DNA of 64,000 nt. It comes from Pleomorphomonas sp. PLEO. GTDB taxonomy: Bacteria; Pseudomonadota; Alphaproteobacteria; Rhizobiales; Pleomorphomonadaceae. This document shows positions 56,079 to 64,000 of this stretch, piece by piece. A program made the translations under genes and the position numbers. The notes beneath the pieces were generated by a model. The model saw nothing but the letters and a program-made list of their open reading frames with translations, made no database searches and was not told where the DNA came from. Positions within the stretch are counted from its first letter, which is position 1, and every line of letters begins with the position of its first letter. The stretch covers positions 1 to 64,000 of the forward strand of contig NZ_CP166625.1 in the NCBI RefSeq assembly GCF_041320595.1, given 5' to 3'.

Positions 56079-58850
56079 ATGACCAAGCTCCCGGAAACCG
56101 CCTCTTTGATCAACGAGAAGGCGCTCGGTGAAGAAATGGCCGCAATCGCCGGCCGGGCAGCAGCAGCCGGTTCCGACCCACGACCGGAATTGCTCGCCGC
56201 CCTGAAGCAGGCGAACCTGGATGGACGTGCGGTTGCCCGCGATATTCTCATCCGCGACCGCGATGGCGTCGGTTGCGCGCGCCGCCTGTCGGCGCTCGTG
56301 GATTCGTTGATCCGTGTCCTCTACGAGTACACGGTGAGCAGCGTGTTCCCCGGAGGGCGGGAGGAGAAGATCGCCATCATCGCTGTCGGTGGCTATGGCC
56401 GCGCGACGCTGGCGCCATCGTCCGACGTCGATCTTCTTTTCCTGTTGCCGCCGAAATCGCAGCCGCTTGCCGACAAGGTGCTGGAGCACATCCTTTATTT
56501 TCTCTGGGATGTCGGCTTCAAGGTCGGTCATTCGACGCGGCGCGTCGACGACTGCATCAAGCTCGGCCGCGCCGACATGACCATCCGCACGGCGCTGCTC
56601 GAGGCGCGCTGGATCCTCGGCGACAAGGGCCTCTACGCCGAGATGACTACCCGCTTCGACAACGAGGTGGTCAAAGGCACAGGCACCGAGTTCATCCAGG
56701 CCAAGCTCGCCGAGCGCGACGAGCGGCACCGGCGGGCTGGAACCTCGCGCTATCTCGTCGAGCCCAACGTCAAGGACGGCAAGGGTGGGCTTCGCGATCT
56801 GCATACGCTGTTCTGGATCGCCAAATACTTCTATCGCGCCTCGACCGCCGACGAATTGGTCAAACAGGGCATCTTCGCACGCAAGGAGCTTAACCGCTTC
56901 CGCAAGTGCGAGGAGTTTCTATGGGCCGTGCGCTGCAACCTCCACTTCGTTACCAACCGGGCCGACGACCGGCTGGGCTTCGATAACCAACGGGAAATCG
57001 CCGAGCTTCTTGGCTATCAGCTCCATCCCGGCCTTGAGCCGGTCGAGCGTTTCATGAAGCACTACTTCCTGGTGGCAAAAGACGTCGGCGACCTCACGCG
57101 CATTTTCTGCGCCGCCCTTGAAGAGATGCACGCCAAGCCGAAGCCGATGCTCGACCGGGTGCTGCATCATACGTTCCGGCGGCGCAAGAAGTCGCTGCCC
57201 GGAACGCCGCAGTTCATCATCGACAACGACCGCCTGTCGGTGATCGACGATGGCGTGTTTGAGCGCGATCCAGTCAACCTTCTCAGGATCTTCGCGGTCG
57301 CCGCTCGCAACGACCTCGACTTCCAACCGGACGTCTTGAAGCTGATCACACGCTCGTTGCGCTTGATCGACGCCGACCTCCGCGAAAACGAGGAAGCCAA
57401 CCGGATCTTCCTCGACGTGCTCGCCTCCAAGAAGCACGCGGAGACCGTGCTCAGGGCGATGAACGAGACCGGCGTGCTCGGTCGTTTCGTCAACGAGTTC
57501 GGCCGCGTCGTGGCGATGATGCAGTTCAACATGTATCATCACTATACCGTCGACGAGCACACTCTCAGGGCTATCGGTCTTTTGACCCAGATCGAGCGCG
57601 GCGAGGACCAGGGCGAGCATCCGCTCGCAACCGAGCTGTTCCCGGTGATCGCCAACCGCAACGTGCTCTATCTCGCGCTGTTCCTGCACGACATTGCCAA
57701 GGGACGCGTGGAGGACCATTCGATTGCCGGCGCCAAGATCGCCCGTCGCCTCGGGCCGCGCTTTGGCTTTTCGCCAGCCGAAACCGATCAGTTGGCCTGG
57801 CTGGTCGAGAATCATCTGGTGATGTCGATGATCGCCCAGTCGCGCGACCTTTCCGACCGCCAAACCATTCGCGACTTCGCCGCCGTGGTGCAGACGGTGG
57901 AACGGCTGCGAATGCTGCTGATGCTGACCATCGCCGACATCAAGGCGGTTGGCCCCGGCGTCTGGAACGGCTGGAAGGGGCAACTCCTCCGGACGCTCTA
58001 TTACGAGACCGAGCCCTACCTCCTGGGCGGCCACTCCAAGCTGTCGCGCGACCAGCGTGTCGCCGCTGCCAAGGCGGAACTCGCCGCCGAACTCACCGAC
58101 TGGAGCGAAGCGGATCTGTCAGACTATGGCCGCCGCCACTTCCCGCCCTACTGGCTGCGCGTCGACCTGCCGGAGAAGGTGATGCACGCGCGCCTCCTGA
58201 AGTCGATGGAGGGTACCGGCCGGCGGCTTGCCACCGCCTATTCGACCAAGAAGTTCGAGGCGATCACCGAGCTTGTCGTGGTGGCGCCTGACCACCCACG
58301 GCTTCTGTCGACCATTACCGGGGCTTGCGCGGCAGCCGGCGTCAATATCGCCGATGCCCAGATCTACACCACCAACGATGGTCTCGCCCTCGACACCATT
58401 CTGATCAACCGCGAATTCCCCGATGACGCCGACGAGTTCCGCCGCGCCGACCGCGTGCTGAAGGTGATCGAGGCGGCGCTGGAAGGTCGCGAGAAGGTGC
58501 CGGAAATCGTTGCTCGCCGCGTCGGCCAGCGCAAGCCGAGCAAAGCTTTCCGCGTGCCGACCGACATCAAGTTCGACAATGCGTTGTCGGAAACCCTCTC
58601 CGTGCTGGAAGTTTCCTGCCTCGATCGTCCGGGGCTTCTCTATGACGTGACGACGGCGATGAGCGATCTCAACCTCAACATCGCCTCGGCGCATATCGCC
58701 ACCTTCGGCGAACGGGTCGTCGACGTGTTCTATGTCACAGACCTCACCAAGCTGAAGATCCAGTCCGGCGCCAAGCAGGCCGCGATACGCAGGCGCATCC
58801 TCGCCGCCGTCGTGGGCGAGGAGCCACATCCGCCCAAGAAGGCAGCCTGA
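56079..58850 (+). CDS. glnD: [Protein-PII] uridylyltransferase / uridylyl-removing enzyme
   Basis: 923 residues. Sensor of glutamine that modifies PII proteins and so controls nitrogen assimilation. Seen: the nucleotidyltransferase motif GGYGRATLAPSSDVDLLF (about 104-121), an HD domain with LFLHDIAKGRVEDHS (about 530-545) and two C-terminal ACT domains (LVVVAPDHPRLLSTITGACAAAGVNIADAQIYT and VSCLDRPGLLYDVTTAMSDLNLNIASAHIAT). ATG 56079 follows an AAGGTGA site. The murJ start is 15 bases after its stop, so the genes form an operon, a common arrangement in Hyphomicrobiales. Confidence 0.97.
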   Translation: MTKLPETASLINEKALGEEMAAIAGRAAAAGSDPRPELLAALKQANLDGRAVARDILIRDRDGVGCARRLSALVDSLIRVLYEYTVSSVFPGGREEKIAIIAVGGYGRATLAPSSDVDLLFLLPPKSQPLADKVLEHILYFLWDVGFKVGHSTRRVDDCIKLGRADMTIRTALLEARWILGDKGLYAEMTTRFDNEVVKGTGTEFIQAKLAERDERHRRAGTSRYLVEPNVKDGKGGLRDLHTLFWIAKYFYRASTADELVKQGIFARKELNRFRKCEEFLWAVRCNLHFVTNRADDRLGFDNQREIAELLGYQLHPGLEPVERFMKHYFLVAKDVGDLTRIFCAALEEMHAKPKPMLDRVLHHTFRRRKKSLPGTPQFIIDNDRLSVIDDGVFERDPVNLLRIFAVAARNDLDFQPDVLKLITRSLRLIDADLRENEEANRIFLDVLASKKHAETVLRAMNETGVLGRFVNEFGRVVAMMQFNMYHHYTVDEHTLRAIGLLTQIERGEDQGEHPLATELFPVIANRNVLYLALFLHDIAKGRVEDHSIAGAKIARRLGPRFGFSPAETDQLAWLVENHLVMSMIAQSRDLSDRQTIRDFAAVVQTVERLRMLLMLTIADIKAVGPGVWNGWKGQLLRTLYYETEPYLLGGHSKLSRDQRVAAAKAELAAELTDWSEADLSDYGRRHFPPYWLRVDLPEKVMHARLLKSMEGTGRRLATAYSTKKFEAITELVVVAPDHPRLLSTITGACAAAGVNIADAQIYTTNDGLALDTILINREFPDDADEFRRADRVLKVIEAALEGREKVPEIVARRVGQRKPSKAFRVPTDIKFDNALSETLSVLEVSCLDRPGLLYDVTTAMSDLNLNIASAHIATFGERVVDVFYVTDLTKLKIQSGAKQAAIRRRILAAVVGEEPHPPKKAA

Positions 58851-58865
58851 GGAAGGCAACCGTCC

Positions 58866-60431
58866 ATGAGTCTGGTCAAAAACTTCGTGACGGTGGGTGG
58901 CGCCACGCTGTCCTCTCGCCTGCTCGGTTTCGTGCGCGACGTGTTCATGGCCAACATGCTTGGTTCGGGACCGATCGCCGACGCCTTTTTCGTCGCGTTC
59001 CGTCTGCCCAACCTGTTCCGCCGCCTGTTCGCCGAGGGCGCCTTCTCCTCGGCCTTCGTGCCGCTGTTCGCCCGGGCGCTCACCGAGGGCGGCAAGACGG
59101 CGGCGCGAGCCCTTGCCGAGGACATTCTCGCCATCTTCCTGCTGGTGCTGGTCGTGGTAACTGCCCTGGCCGAAGTGGGAGCGCCCTGGCTGGTCGGCGT
59201 GCTGGCGCCGGGCTTCATCGACGACCCGCAGAAATTCGCCGCCGCCGAATTCATGACACGCGTGATGTTTCCGTATCTCGCCTGCATGTCGCTGACCGCC
59301 ATGGCGGCGGGCATGCTGCAATCCTTCGGGCGTTTCGCGGTCGCGGCCTTCGCGCCGTCCCTGCTCAACGTCATTCTGGTGGCAGCCCTGATCCTCATCT
59401 GGTGGGAGAACTGGGCCGGCACGCCGGAAGCCGCCTATACGCTCTCCTGGGCGGTCTGCCTTTCGGGCGTCGCTCAACTGATCGCCGTGGCGGGCTCGCT
59501 GTTGTGGATCGGCTTTCCGGTGTCGCTGACGCGGCCGCGTTACAACGACAACGTCCGCCGCTTCGTCCGCCTCGGCATTCCCGGGGTGATCTCCGGTGGT
59601 ATTACCCAGATCAACATCGTGGTCGGCACCATTATCGCCTCGATGCAGGCGAGCGCGGTGTCCTGGCTCTACTTCGCTGACCGCATCTACCAGCTGCCGC
59701 TCGGGGTGATCGGCGTCGCCATCGGCATCGTGCTGTTACCGGATCTTACCCGCCGCGTTCGCACCGAAACGGCGGAAAGCATTTTCCACACCCAAAACCG
59801 GGCGCTGGAATTCGCCATGGCGCTGACGCTGCCTGCCACGGTGGCGCTTCTCGCCATTCCCTACACCATCATGCGCGTGCTGTTCGAACGTGGCGCCTTC
59901 ACCGCCGCCGATACGCTCGCCACCGCCAACGCCCTGATCGCCTTTACAGTCGGCCTGCCGGCCTTCGTCGCCATCAAGGTATTCCAGCCATCCTTCTACG
60001 CCCGCGAGGACACCCGTACGCCGACCGTGCAGGGCGGCATCTCCGTGGCCGTCAATGTCGTCGCCTCGCTGGCGCTGTTTCCCTTCATCGGCCACGTCGG
60101 CATCGCCGCGGCGACGTCGCTTGCCGCCTGGGTCAACGCGCTGATGCTGGTGATCGAACTCCACCGTCGCGGCCATTTCCGCGCCGATGCGCTGCTGGTT
60201 CGACGCCTTGTGCTGCTGGCCATTGCCAGCCTGCTGATGGGAGTGGCGCTGATCCTCGGCGAAAACCTTGTCGACGCCCATCTCCATGGTGGCCGTCAGT
60301 TCGTCCAAGGCTTCTGGCTGCTCGGCCTTTGCATGTTCGGCATGGCGGTCTACGGGCTCGCCACCGTGCTGACCGGCGCCGTCGATGTTCGCCGCTACGC
60401 GCGCGCTGTGCTCGATCGCGGCCGGCGCTGA
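58866..60431 (+). CDS. murJ: Lipid II flippase MurJ (MviN)
   Basis: 521-residue inner-membrane protein with about 14 helices of the MOP superfamily. It flips lipid II for peptidoglycan synthesis. Seen: SRLLGFVRDVFMANMLGSGPIADAFFVAFRLPNLFRRLFAEGAFSSAFVPLF, the diagnostic MurJ N-terminus, with conserved Arg residues in the cavity, and PGVISGGITQINIVVGTIIAS. ATG at 58866 directly after glnD. Confidence 0.96.
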   Translation: MSLVKNFVTVGGATLSSRLLGFVRDVFMANMLGSGPIADAFFVAFRLPNLFRRLFAEGAFSSAFVPLFARALTEGGKTAARALAEDILAIFLLVLVVVTALAEVGAPWLVGVLAPGFIDDPQKFAAAEFMTRVMFPYLACMSLTAMAAGMLQSFGRFAVAAFAPSLLNVILVAALILIWWENWAGTPEAAYTLSWAVCLSGVAQLIAVAGSLLWIGFPVSLTRPRYNDNVRRFVRLGIPGVISGGITQINIVVGTIIASMQASAVSWLYFADRIYQLPLGVIGVAIGIVLLPDLTRRVRTETAESIFHTQNRALEFAMALTLPATVALLAIPYTIMRVLFERGAFTAADTLATANALIAFTVGLPAFVAIKVFQPSFYAREDTRTPTVQGGISVAVNVVASLALFPFIGHVGIAAATSLAAWVNALMLVIELHRRGHFRADALLVRRLVLLAIASLLMGVALILGENLVDAHLHGGRQFVQGFWLLGLCMFGMAVYGLATVLTGAVDVRRYARAVLDRGRR

Positions 60432-60531
60432 GCGCCTTTCCGCCTTGCGGTCACTGCGCGCCGGGTCCATAAGTCCGCCCGCCCGGTCTCACCACCGGCG
60501 CGCGTGAAACTCTATCCTCGGGTCCAAACCG

Positions 60532-61584
60532 ATGCCTTTCAAGCCTCTTGTCTTCTCCGGCGTGCAACCGACCGGCAATCTTCATCTCGGCAATTATCTC
60601 GGCGCCATCAAGCGCTTCGTGGAAATGCAGGCGACCCACGACTGCATCTACTGCGTGGTCGACGAGCACGCCATCACCGTCTGGCAGGATCCGTTCGAGC
60701 TCCGCCGCCAAATCCGCGAAGTGACGGCCGCCTTCCTCGCCGCCGGCATCGATCCGAAGACGCATATCGTCTTCAATCAGAGCCAGGTGCCGGAGCATGC
60801 CGAACTCGCCTGGGTGTTCAATTGCGTCGCCCGCATGGGCTGGCTCAACCGCATGACGCAGTTCAAGGAAAAGGCAGGCAAGGACCGTGAGAACGTGTCG
60901 GTGGGCCTGTTCGCCTATCCGAGCCTGATGGCCGCCGACATCCTCGTCTACCGAGCGACGCATGTTCCGGTCGGCGAAGACCAGAAGCAGCACCTCGAGC
61001 TCACCCGCGACATTGCCACGAAGTTCAACAACGACTTCTCCGCGTCGATCGTCGCCCAGGGCCACAGTGCCGAGGATGGCTATTTCCCGCTGCCTGAGCC
61101 GCTGACGCAAGGCCCGGCACCGCGCGTCATGAGCCTGCGCGACGGCACCAAGAAGATGTCGAAATCCGATCCCTCGGACTATTCGCGCATCAACCTCACC
61201 GACGACCGCGACGCCATCGCCACGAAGATCCGCAAGGCCCGCACCGATCCAGAGCCGCTGCCTTCGGAGATCGATGGTCTCAAGGAGCGCCCCGACGCCG
61301 ACAACCTCGTCACCATCTACGCCGCGCTGGCGGGTATGACGCGGGAAGCGGTGCTGGCAGACCATGGTGGGTCGCAGTTCTCCGCCTTCAAGCCGGCGCT
61401 CGCTGATCTTGCCGTGTCGGTCCTGTCGCCGATCAACGACAGGATGAAGGCGCTGATGGCCGAGCCCGACCATATCGACGCCATCCTGGCCGATGGTTCG
61501 GAGCGGGCCGGTGCCATCGCCGGCAAGGTGATGGACGAGGTCCGCGACATCGTCGGCTTCATTCAGAGCCGCAAGCGGCGCTGA
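60532..61584 (+). CDS. trpS: Tryptophanyl-tRNA synthetase
   Basis: 350-residue class I synthetase that charges tRNA-Trp. Seen: the HIGH-like motif [14 protein letters not shown] (about 10-23), the KMSKS loop at 208-212, and TrpRS-specific stretches such as [18 protein letters not shown] and [36 protein letters not shown]. Length and start are normal. It lies 100 bases after murJ, same strand. Confidence 0.97.
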   Translation: MPFKPLVFSGVQPTGNLHLGNYLGAIKRFVEMQATHDCIYCVVDEHAITVWQDPFELRRQIREVTAAFLAAGIDPKTHIVFNQSQVPEHAELAWVFNCVARMGWLNRMTQFKEKAGKDRENVSVGLFAYPSLMAADILVYRATHVPVGEDQKQHLELTRDIATKFNNDFSASIVAQGHSAEDGYFPLPEPLTQGPAPRVMSLRDGTKKMSKSDPSDYSRINLTDDRDAIATKIRKARTDPEPLPSEIDGLKERPDADNLVTIYAALAGMTREAVLADHGGSQFSAFKPALADLAVSVLSPINDRMKALMAEPDHIDAILADGSERAGAIAGKVMDEVRDIVGFIQSRKRR

Positions 61585-61654
61585 CAGACCCCGCAGGCAA
61601 AACTTGAGGGCCGGCGCGGCTTGTCCGCGGCCGGCCTTCTGCTACTCTGGCGGC

Positions 61655-62151
61655 ATGGTTTCACGTCGTCTCGCCCGTGAAGAGGGCCACCGCCGCAAGT
61701 TCCTCTGCGTCATCGACGACACGCCCGAATGCGACCGGGCGGTGGTCTACGCGGCAACGCGCGCCCGGCATACCGTCGGCGGTCTGGTGCTGCTCTATGT
61801 CATCCCGCCCGGCGACTTTCAGCACTGGCGCGGCGTCGAGGAAATGATGCGGGCCGAGGCGATGGACGAGGCAAGGCAGCGCCTTGCCGCCACCGCCGAG
61901 CGCGTGCACGCCTTCGCCGCTGAAATCGAAGCGGAACTGGTCATCCGCGAGGGGCAAGCGGCCGAAGCGATCCATCGCCTGATCGAGGAAGATCGCGACA
62001 TCGCCATTCTCGTGCTGGCAGCCGGAACAGGCACCGAGGGTCCAGGGCCTCTTGTCACGTCGGTCGCCGCCCGCTCGGCCCCCCCTTCCCAATTCCAGTG
62101 ACTATCGTGCCCGGCGATATGAGCGATGAGGACATCACCGCCGTCGCCTGA
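61655..62151 (+). CDS. Universal stress protein (UspA family), 3' frameshift
   Basis: Cytoplasmic UspA-fold protein: RRKFLCVIDDTPECDRAVVYAATRARHTVGGLVLLYVIPP at the N-terminus and VIREGQAAEAIHRLIEEDRDIAILVLAAGTG near the end. As written the frame stops at 62101 after SAPPSQFQ. The family-like end FPIPVTIVPGDMSDEDITAVA continues in another frame to a stop at 62151. A C-run of seven bases (62079-62085) lies at the break; one more C gives a 165-residue protein. So the last 21 or so residues are lost or scrambled unless a base is missing from the sequence. It lies between trpS and the Nfu-type gene, its usual place in this gene block. Confidence 0.8.
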
Positions 62152-62227
62152 CCTGCCCAAACGACTTATGTCCGCAGGTTCACCGATTGTTCATTTGCAA
62201 AGTCGGAACTATCCTCTAAAGATCAAG

Positions 62228-62244
62228 TTTAGATTTGTTCCAAT
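62228..62244. promoter_or_regulatory. Possible Irr-type iron control box before the Nfu gene
   Basis: TTTAGATTTGTTCCAAT matches 11 of the 14 fixed positions of the inverted repeat TTTAGAA-N3-TTCTAAA known for Irr in Rhizobiales. It lies 27 bases before the ATG of an Fe-S protein gene. Consensus recalled from knowledge; three mismatches make this weak. Confidence 0.3.
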
Positions 62245-62270
62245 CAGGCGAGCCTGAGGAGCCCGATACG

Positions 62271-62825
62271 ATGTTTATCCAGACCGAGTCCACACCCAAT
62301 CCGGCCACGTTGAAATTCCTGCCCGGGCGGGTCGTCCTCGAAGGCAGCCCGCGCGAATTCCTGACACCCGAACAAGCGACTGTGTCACCTCTCGCCGGCG
62401 CTCTGTTCGAAATTTCCGAGGTGACCGGCGTATTCTTCGGTGCCGATTTCATCACGGTGACCAGCAAGGATGGCGATTGGGCGCATCTGAAGCCCGCAGT
62501 GCTCGGTGTCATCATGGAGCACTTCATGTCCGGTGCGCCGATTCTGACAACCGTCGAGACGACGGCCGGTGCCGAGGACTTCGATCCGGCCGACGCCGAG
62601 ACGGTTTCGTCGATCAAGGAGCTGCTCGATACGCGCGTCCGTCCGGCCGTGGCGGCTGACGGCGGAGACATCACTTTCCGCGCTTTCAAGGACGGCGTCG
62701 TCTATCTCAATATGCGCGGCGCCTGTGCCGGTTGCCCGTCCTCGACGGCGACGCTCAGGAACGGCATTCAGAATCTGCTGCGCCACTTCCTGCCGGATGT
62801 GCGCGAAGTGCGGGCCGTGGCCTGA
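62271..62825 (+). CDS. NifU-family Fe-S scaffold/carrier protein (Nfu/HIRA type)
   Basis: 184 residues. N-terminal Nfu_N domain (MFIQTESTPNPATLKFLPGR, about 1-90) and C-terminal NifU domain (about 110-180) with the cluster motif RGACAGCPSSTATLRNGI, whose CxxC binds a [4Fe-4S] cluster delivered to client proteins. ATG 62271 is chosen for the family start and GAGGAG upstream; an in-frame ATG lies 36 bases before. The trpS - usp - nfu order is commonly seen in Hyphomicrobiales. Confidence 0.93.
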   Translation: MFIQTESTPNPATLKFLPGRVVLEGSPREFLTPEQATVSPLAGALFEISEVTGVFFGADFITVTSKDGDWAHLKPAVLGVIMEHFMSGAPILTTVETTAGAEDFDPADAETVSSIKELLDTRVRPAVAADGGDITFRAFKDGVVYLNMRGACAGCPSSTATLRNGIQNLLRHFLPDVREVRAVA

Positions 62826-62851
62826 TTCCTCACGTCCTCACCCGTTTCACA

Positions 62852-62874
62852 CGCCGTCGGCCCAGCCGGCGGCG
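62852..62874 (+). terminator. Hairpin after the Nfu gene
   Basis: CGCCGTCGGC with GCCGGCGGCG, a 10-bp stem with one mismatch and 3-base loop, followed by TTGTCATTTCC. The T-tract is broken, so efficiency is uncertain. It starts 27 bases after the stop. Confidence 0.5.
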
Positions 62875-63062
62875 TTGTCATTTCCAGCTACAAGCTATCA
62901 AGATACCGTGAGAGGGCCGTGAACGTCCGGCAATAAGCCGCGCATTCGCCTTGTCGGTCACTTTTATCGAACAATCTGTCAGCCAATCGCGGACTATGCG
63001 AGCCAAAAGGCGGAGCCTAGGTCGGATGAAGAGTTTTCTTCTTCCTCCCGAAAGGCTTTTCA

Positions 63063-63656
63063 ATGTCCGCTCTTCTTGCCGATGACACGCTCGACCGCCT
63101 GTTTCGCGACGGCCGCTCTTTCAACGGCTTCCTCGATAAGGTGGTTACCGACGAGACGCTGAAGACGCTCGCCGAACTGGTAATCCTCGGCCCCACCGAG
63201 GCCAACACCCTGCCCGGTCGCTTCGTGTTCGTGAAATCGCCCGAGGCCAAGGAAAAGTTGCTCGCTGCCATGGCGCCGGGCAACCAGGCCAAGACGAAGA
63301 CCGCGCCGGTCTCGGTGATTGTCGGCTATGACCTCGATTTCTACGAGAACCTGCCAAAGACCTTCCCGCACGCCGATGCGCGCTCCTGGTACGCCGGCTC
63401 GCCGGATGAGCGGTTGCAGTTCTCGGCGTTGCGCTCGGCGTCGCTGCAGGCTGGCTACCTCACCACGGCGGCACGGGCTCTGGGCCTCGACGTAGGCCCA
63501 ATGGCTGGCTTCGATGCCGCCACCCTCGACGCCGCCTTCTTCCCCAACAGCCGCGTCCGAACCTTCCTGGTGGTCAATCTCGGCTATGGCGACAAGGCGT
63601 CGCTATTCCCGCGCCTGCCGCGCCTTTCCTTCGACGAATACGCCCGCATTGTCTGA
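63063..63656 (+). CDS. Nitroreductase family protein, RutE/HadB-like
   Basis: 197-residue flavin (FMN) reductase of the RutE subgroup, whose E. coli member reduces malonic semialdehyde in pyrimidine catabolism. Seen: RLFRDGRSFNGFLDKVVTDETLKTLAELVILGPTEANTLPGRFVFV (RutE-type N-terminus), SALRSASLQAGYLTTAARALGLDVGPMAGFD and NSRVRTFLVVNLGYGDKASLFPRLPRLSFDEYARIV. No other rut genes are nearby, so its physiological substrate is unproved. AAAGG lies 7 bases before the ATG. A strong terminator follows. Confidence 0.88.
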   Translation: MSALLADDTLDRLFRDGRSFNGFLDKVVTDETLKTLAELVILGPTEANTLPGRFVFVKSPEAKEKLLAAMAPGNQAKTKTAPVSVIVGYDLDFYENLPKTFPHADARSWYAGSPDERLQFSALRSASLQAGYLTTAARALGLDVGPMAGFDAATLDAAFFPNSRVRTFLVVNLGYGDKASLFPRLPRLSFDEYARIV

Positions 63657-63679
63657 TCACGTCCGGATCAGCGCGACGA

Positions 63680-63713
63680 AGCTCCGCCGGCAAAACGGCG
63701 GGGCTTTTTTTTT
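63680..63713 (+). terminator. Rho-independent terminator after the RutE-like gene
   Basis: A 10-bp stem with one T-G pair (63680-63689 with 63696-63705), GCAAAA loop and a run of T at 63705-63713. It is four bases from the stop of the convergent nth gene. Confidence 0.9.
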
Positions 63714-63716
63714 GCA

Positions 63717-64000
63717 TTACGCCATCGGGAACCGTTTTTCCGGGCTCCGGCAGAGATCGGCGACAATACACCGCTCGCATTCCGGTCGCCGGGCCTTGCA
63801 GACGTAGCGGCCGTGCAGGATGAGCCAATGATGGGCGTGCTGAAGGTAGGCTTTCGGCACCACCTTTTCCAAGCCGAGTTCAACAGCGATCGGCGTCCGG
63901 CCGGGCGCAAGCCCTAGCCGGTTGGCGACGCGGAAGACGTGGGTATCGACGGCAATGGTCGGCTCGCCGAAGGCAATGTTGAGGACAACGTTGGCCGTCT
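63717..64000 (-). CDS. nth: Endonuclease III, 3' part (gene continues past window)
   Basis: C-terminal 93 or so residues of a DNA glycosylase/AP lyase of base excision repair. In frame from 64000 leftwards: TANVVLNIAFGEPTIAVDTHVFRVANRLGL, where VDTHVFR carries the catalytic aspartate, then HAHHWLILHGRYVCKARRPECERCIVADLC with the four-cysteine Fe-S cluster motif C-x6-C-x2-C-x5-C, ending EKRFPMA and TAA. The helix-hairpin-helix and catalytic lysine are beyond the window edge. Confidence 0.93.
   Translation of the reverse strand, partial: TANVVLNIAFGEPTIAVDTHVFRVANRLGLAPGRTPIAVELGLEKVVPKAYLQHAHHWLILHGRYVCKARRPECERCIVADLCRSPEKRFPMA

Overview
The window is a GC-rich, gene-dense bacterial chromosome segment that reads as an alphaproteobacterium, most probably of the order Hyphomicrobiales. 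This rests on the block mutS - glnD - murJ - trpS - universal stress protein - Nfu-type Fe-S protein at 53.2-62.8 kb, a thuA/thuB pair, an HrpB helicase and a GumC/ExoP-type exopolysaccharide protein. I saw no rRNA, tRNA, CRISPR array, insertion sequence or prophage. The organism assignment is inference from gene content; no search was run.

Layout. 0-13 kb: housekeeping and accessory metabolism (AI-2E-family permease, GH1 glycosidase, two small-protein genes, orphan FlgC-like protein, a frameshifted aldose-epimerase-like gene, HerA-type ATPase, Mog/MoaB, cold-shock protein with a textbook terminator, cytochrome b561, Tex, DUF2934 protein, amidohydrolase/cupin divergent pair). 13-19 kb: globin-coupled soluble chemoreceptor, ilvD, and a thuAB sugar operon behind a promoter with two near-identical palindromic operators. 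19-28 kb: ackA-pta, a leucyl aminopeptidase, a TadD-like lipoprotein, a cupin, and a HypT-like LysR regulator next to codA. 28-38 kb: an exopolysaccharide locus of Wzx/Wzy type (flippase, polymerase/ligase, GumC-like co-polymerase with a kinase-dead C-terminal domain, WecG-type and two GT4 glycosyltransferases). 38-46.6 kb: DMT transporter, lytic transglycosylase, hrpB and a complete sulfate ABC importer (sbp-cysU-cysW-cysA). 46.8-52.2 kb: two translationally coupled genes that together encode four TPR plus glycosyltransferase-like modules, including a 1302-residue protein with three modules in tandem; this is the most unusual coding content. 52.3-64 kb: LOG protein, the mutS-to-nfu housekeeping block, a RutE-like nitroreductase and the 3' part of nth.

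Points a reader should not miss. Three genes (an aldose-epimerase-like gene, ackA and a universal stress gene) each appear to lack exactly one base inside a G/C homopolymer, so they may be sequencing errors rather than true mutations. The thuA promoter has a consensus -35 box and an operator lying in the spacer. The WecG-type gene has a Shine-Dalgarno sequence buried in a hairpin, preceded by a 33-codon leader frame that ends inside the hairpin loop. A 33-codon gene with an excellent ribosome binding site lies upstream of a 90-residue unknown protein.
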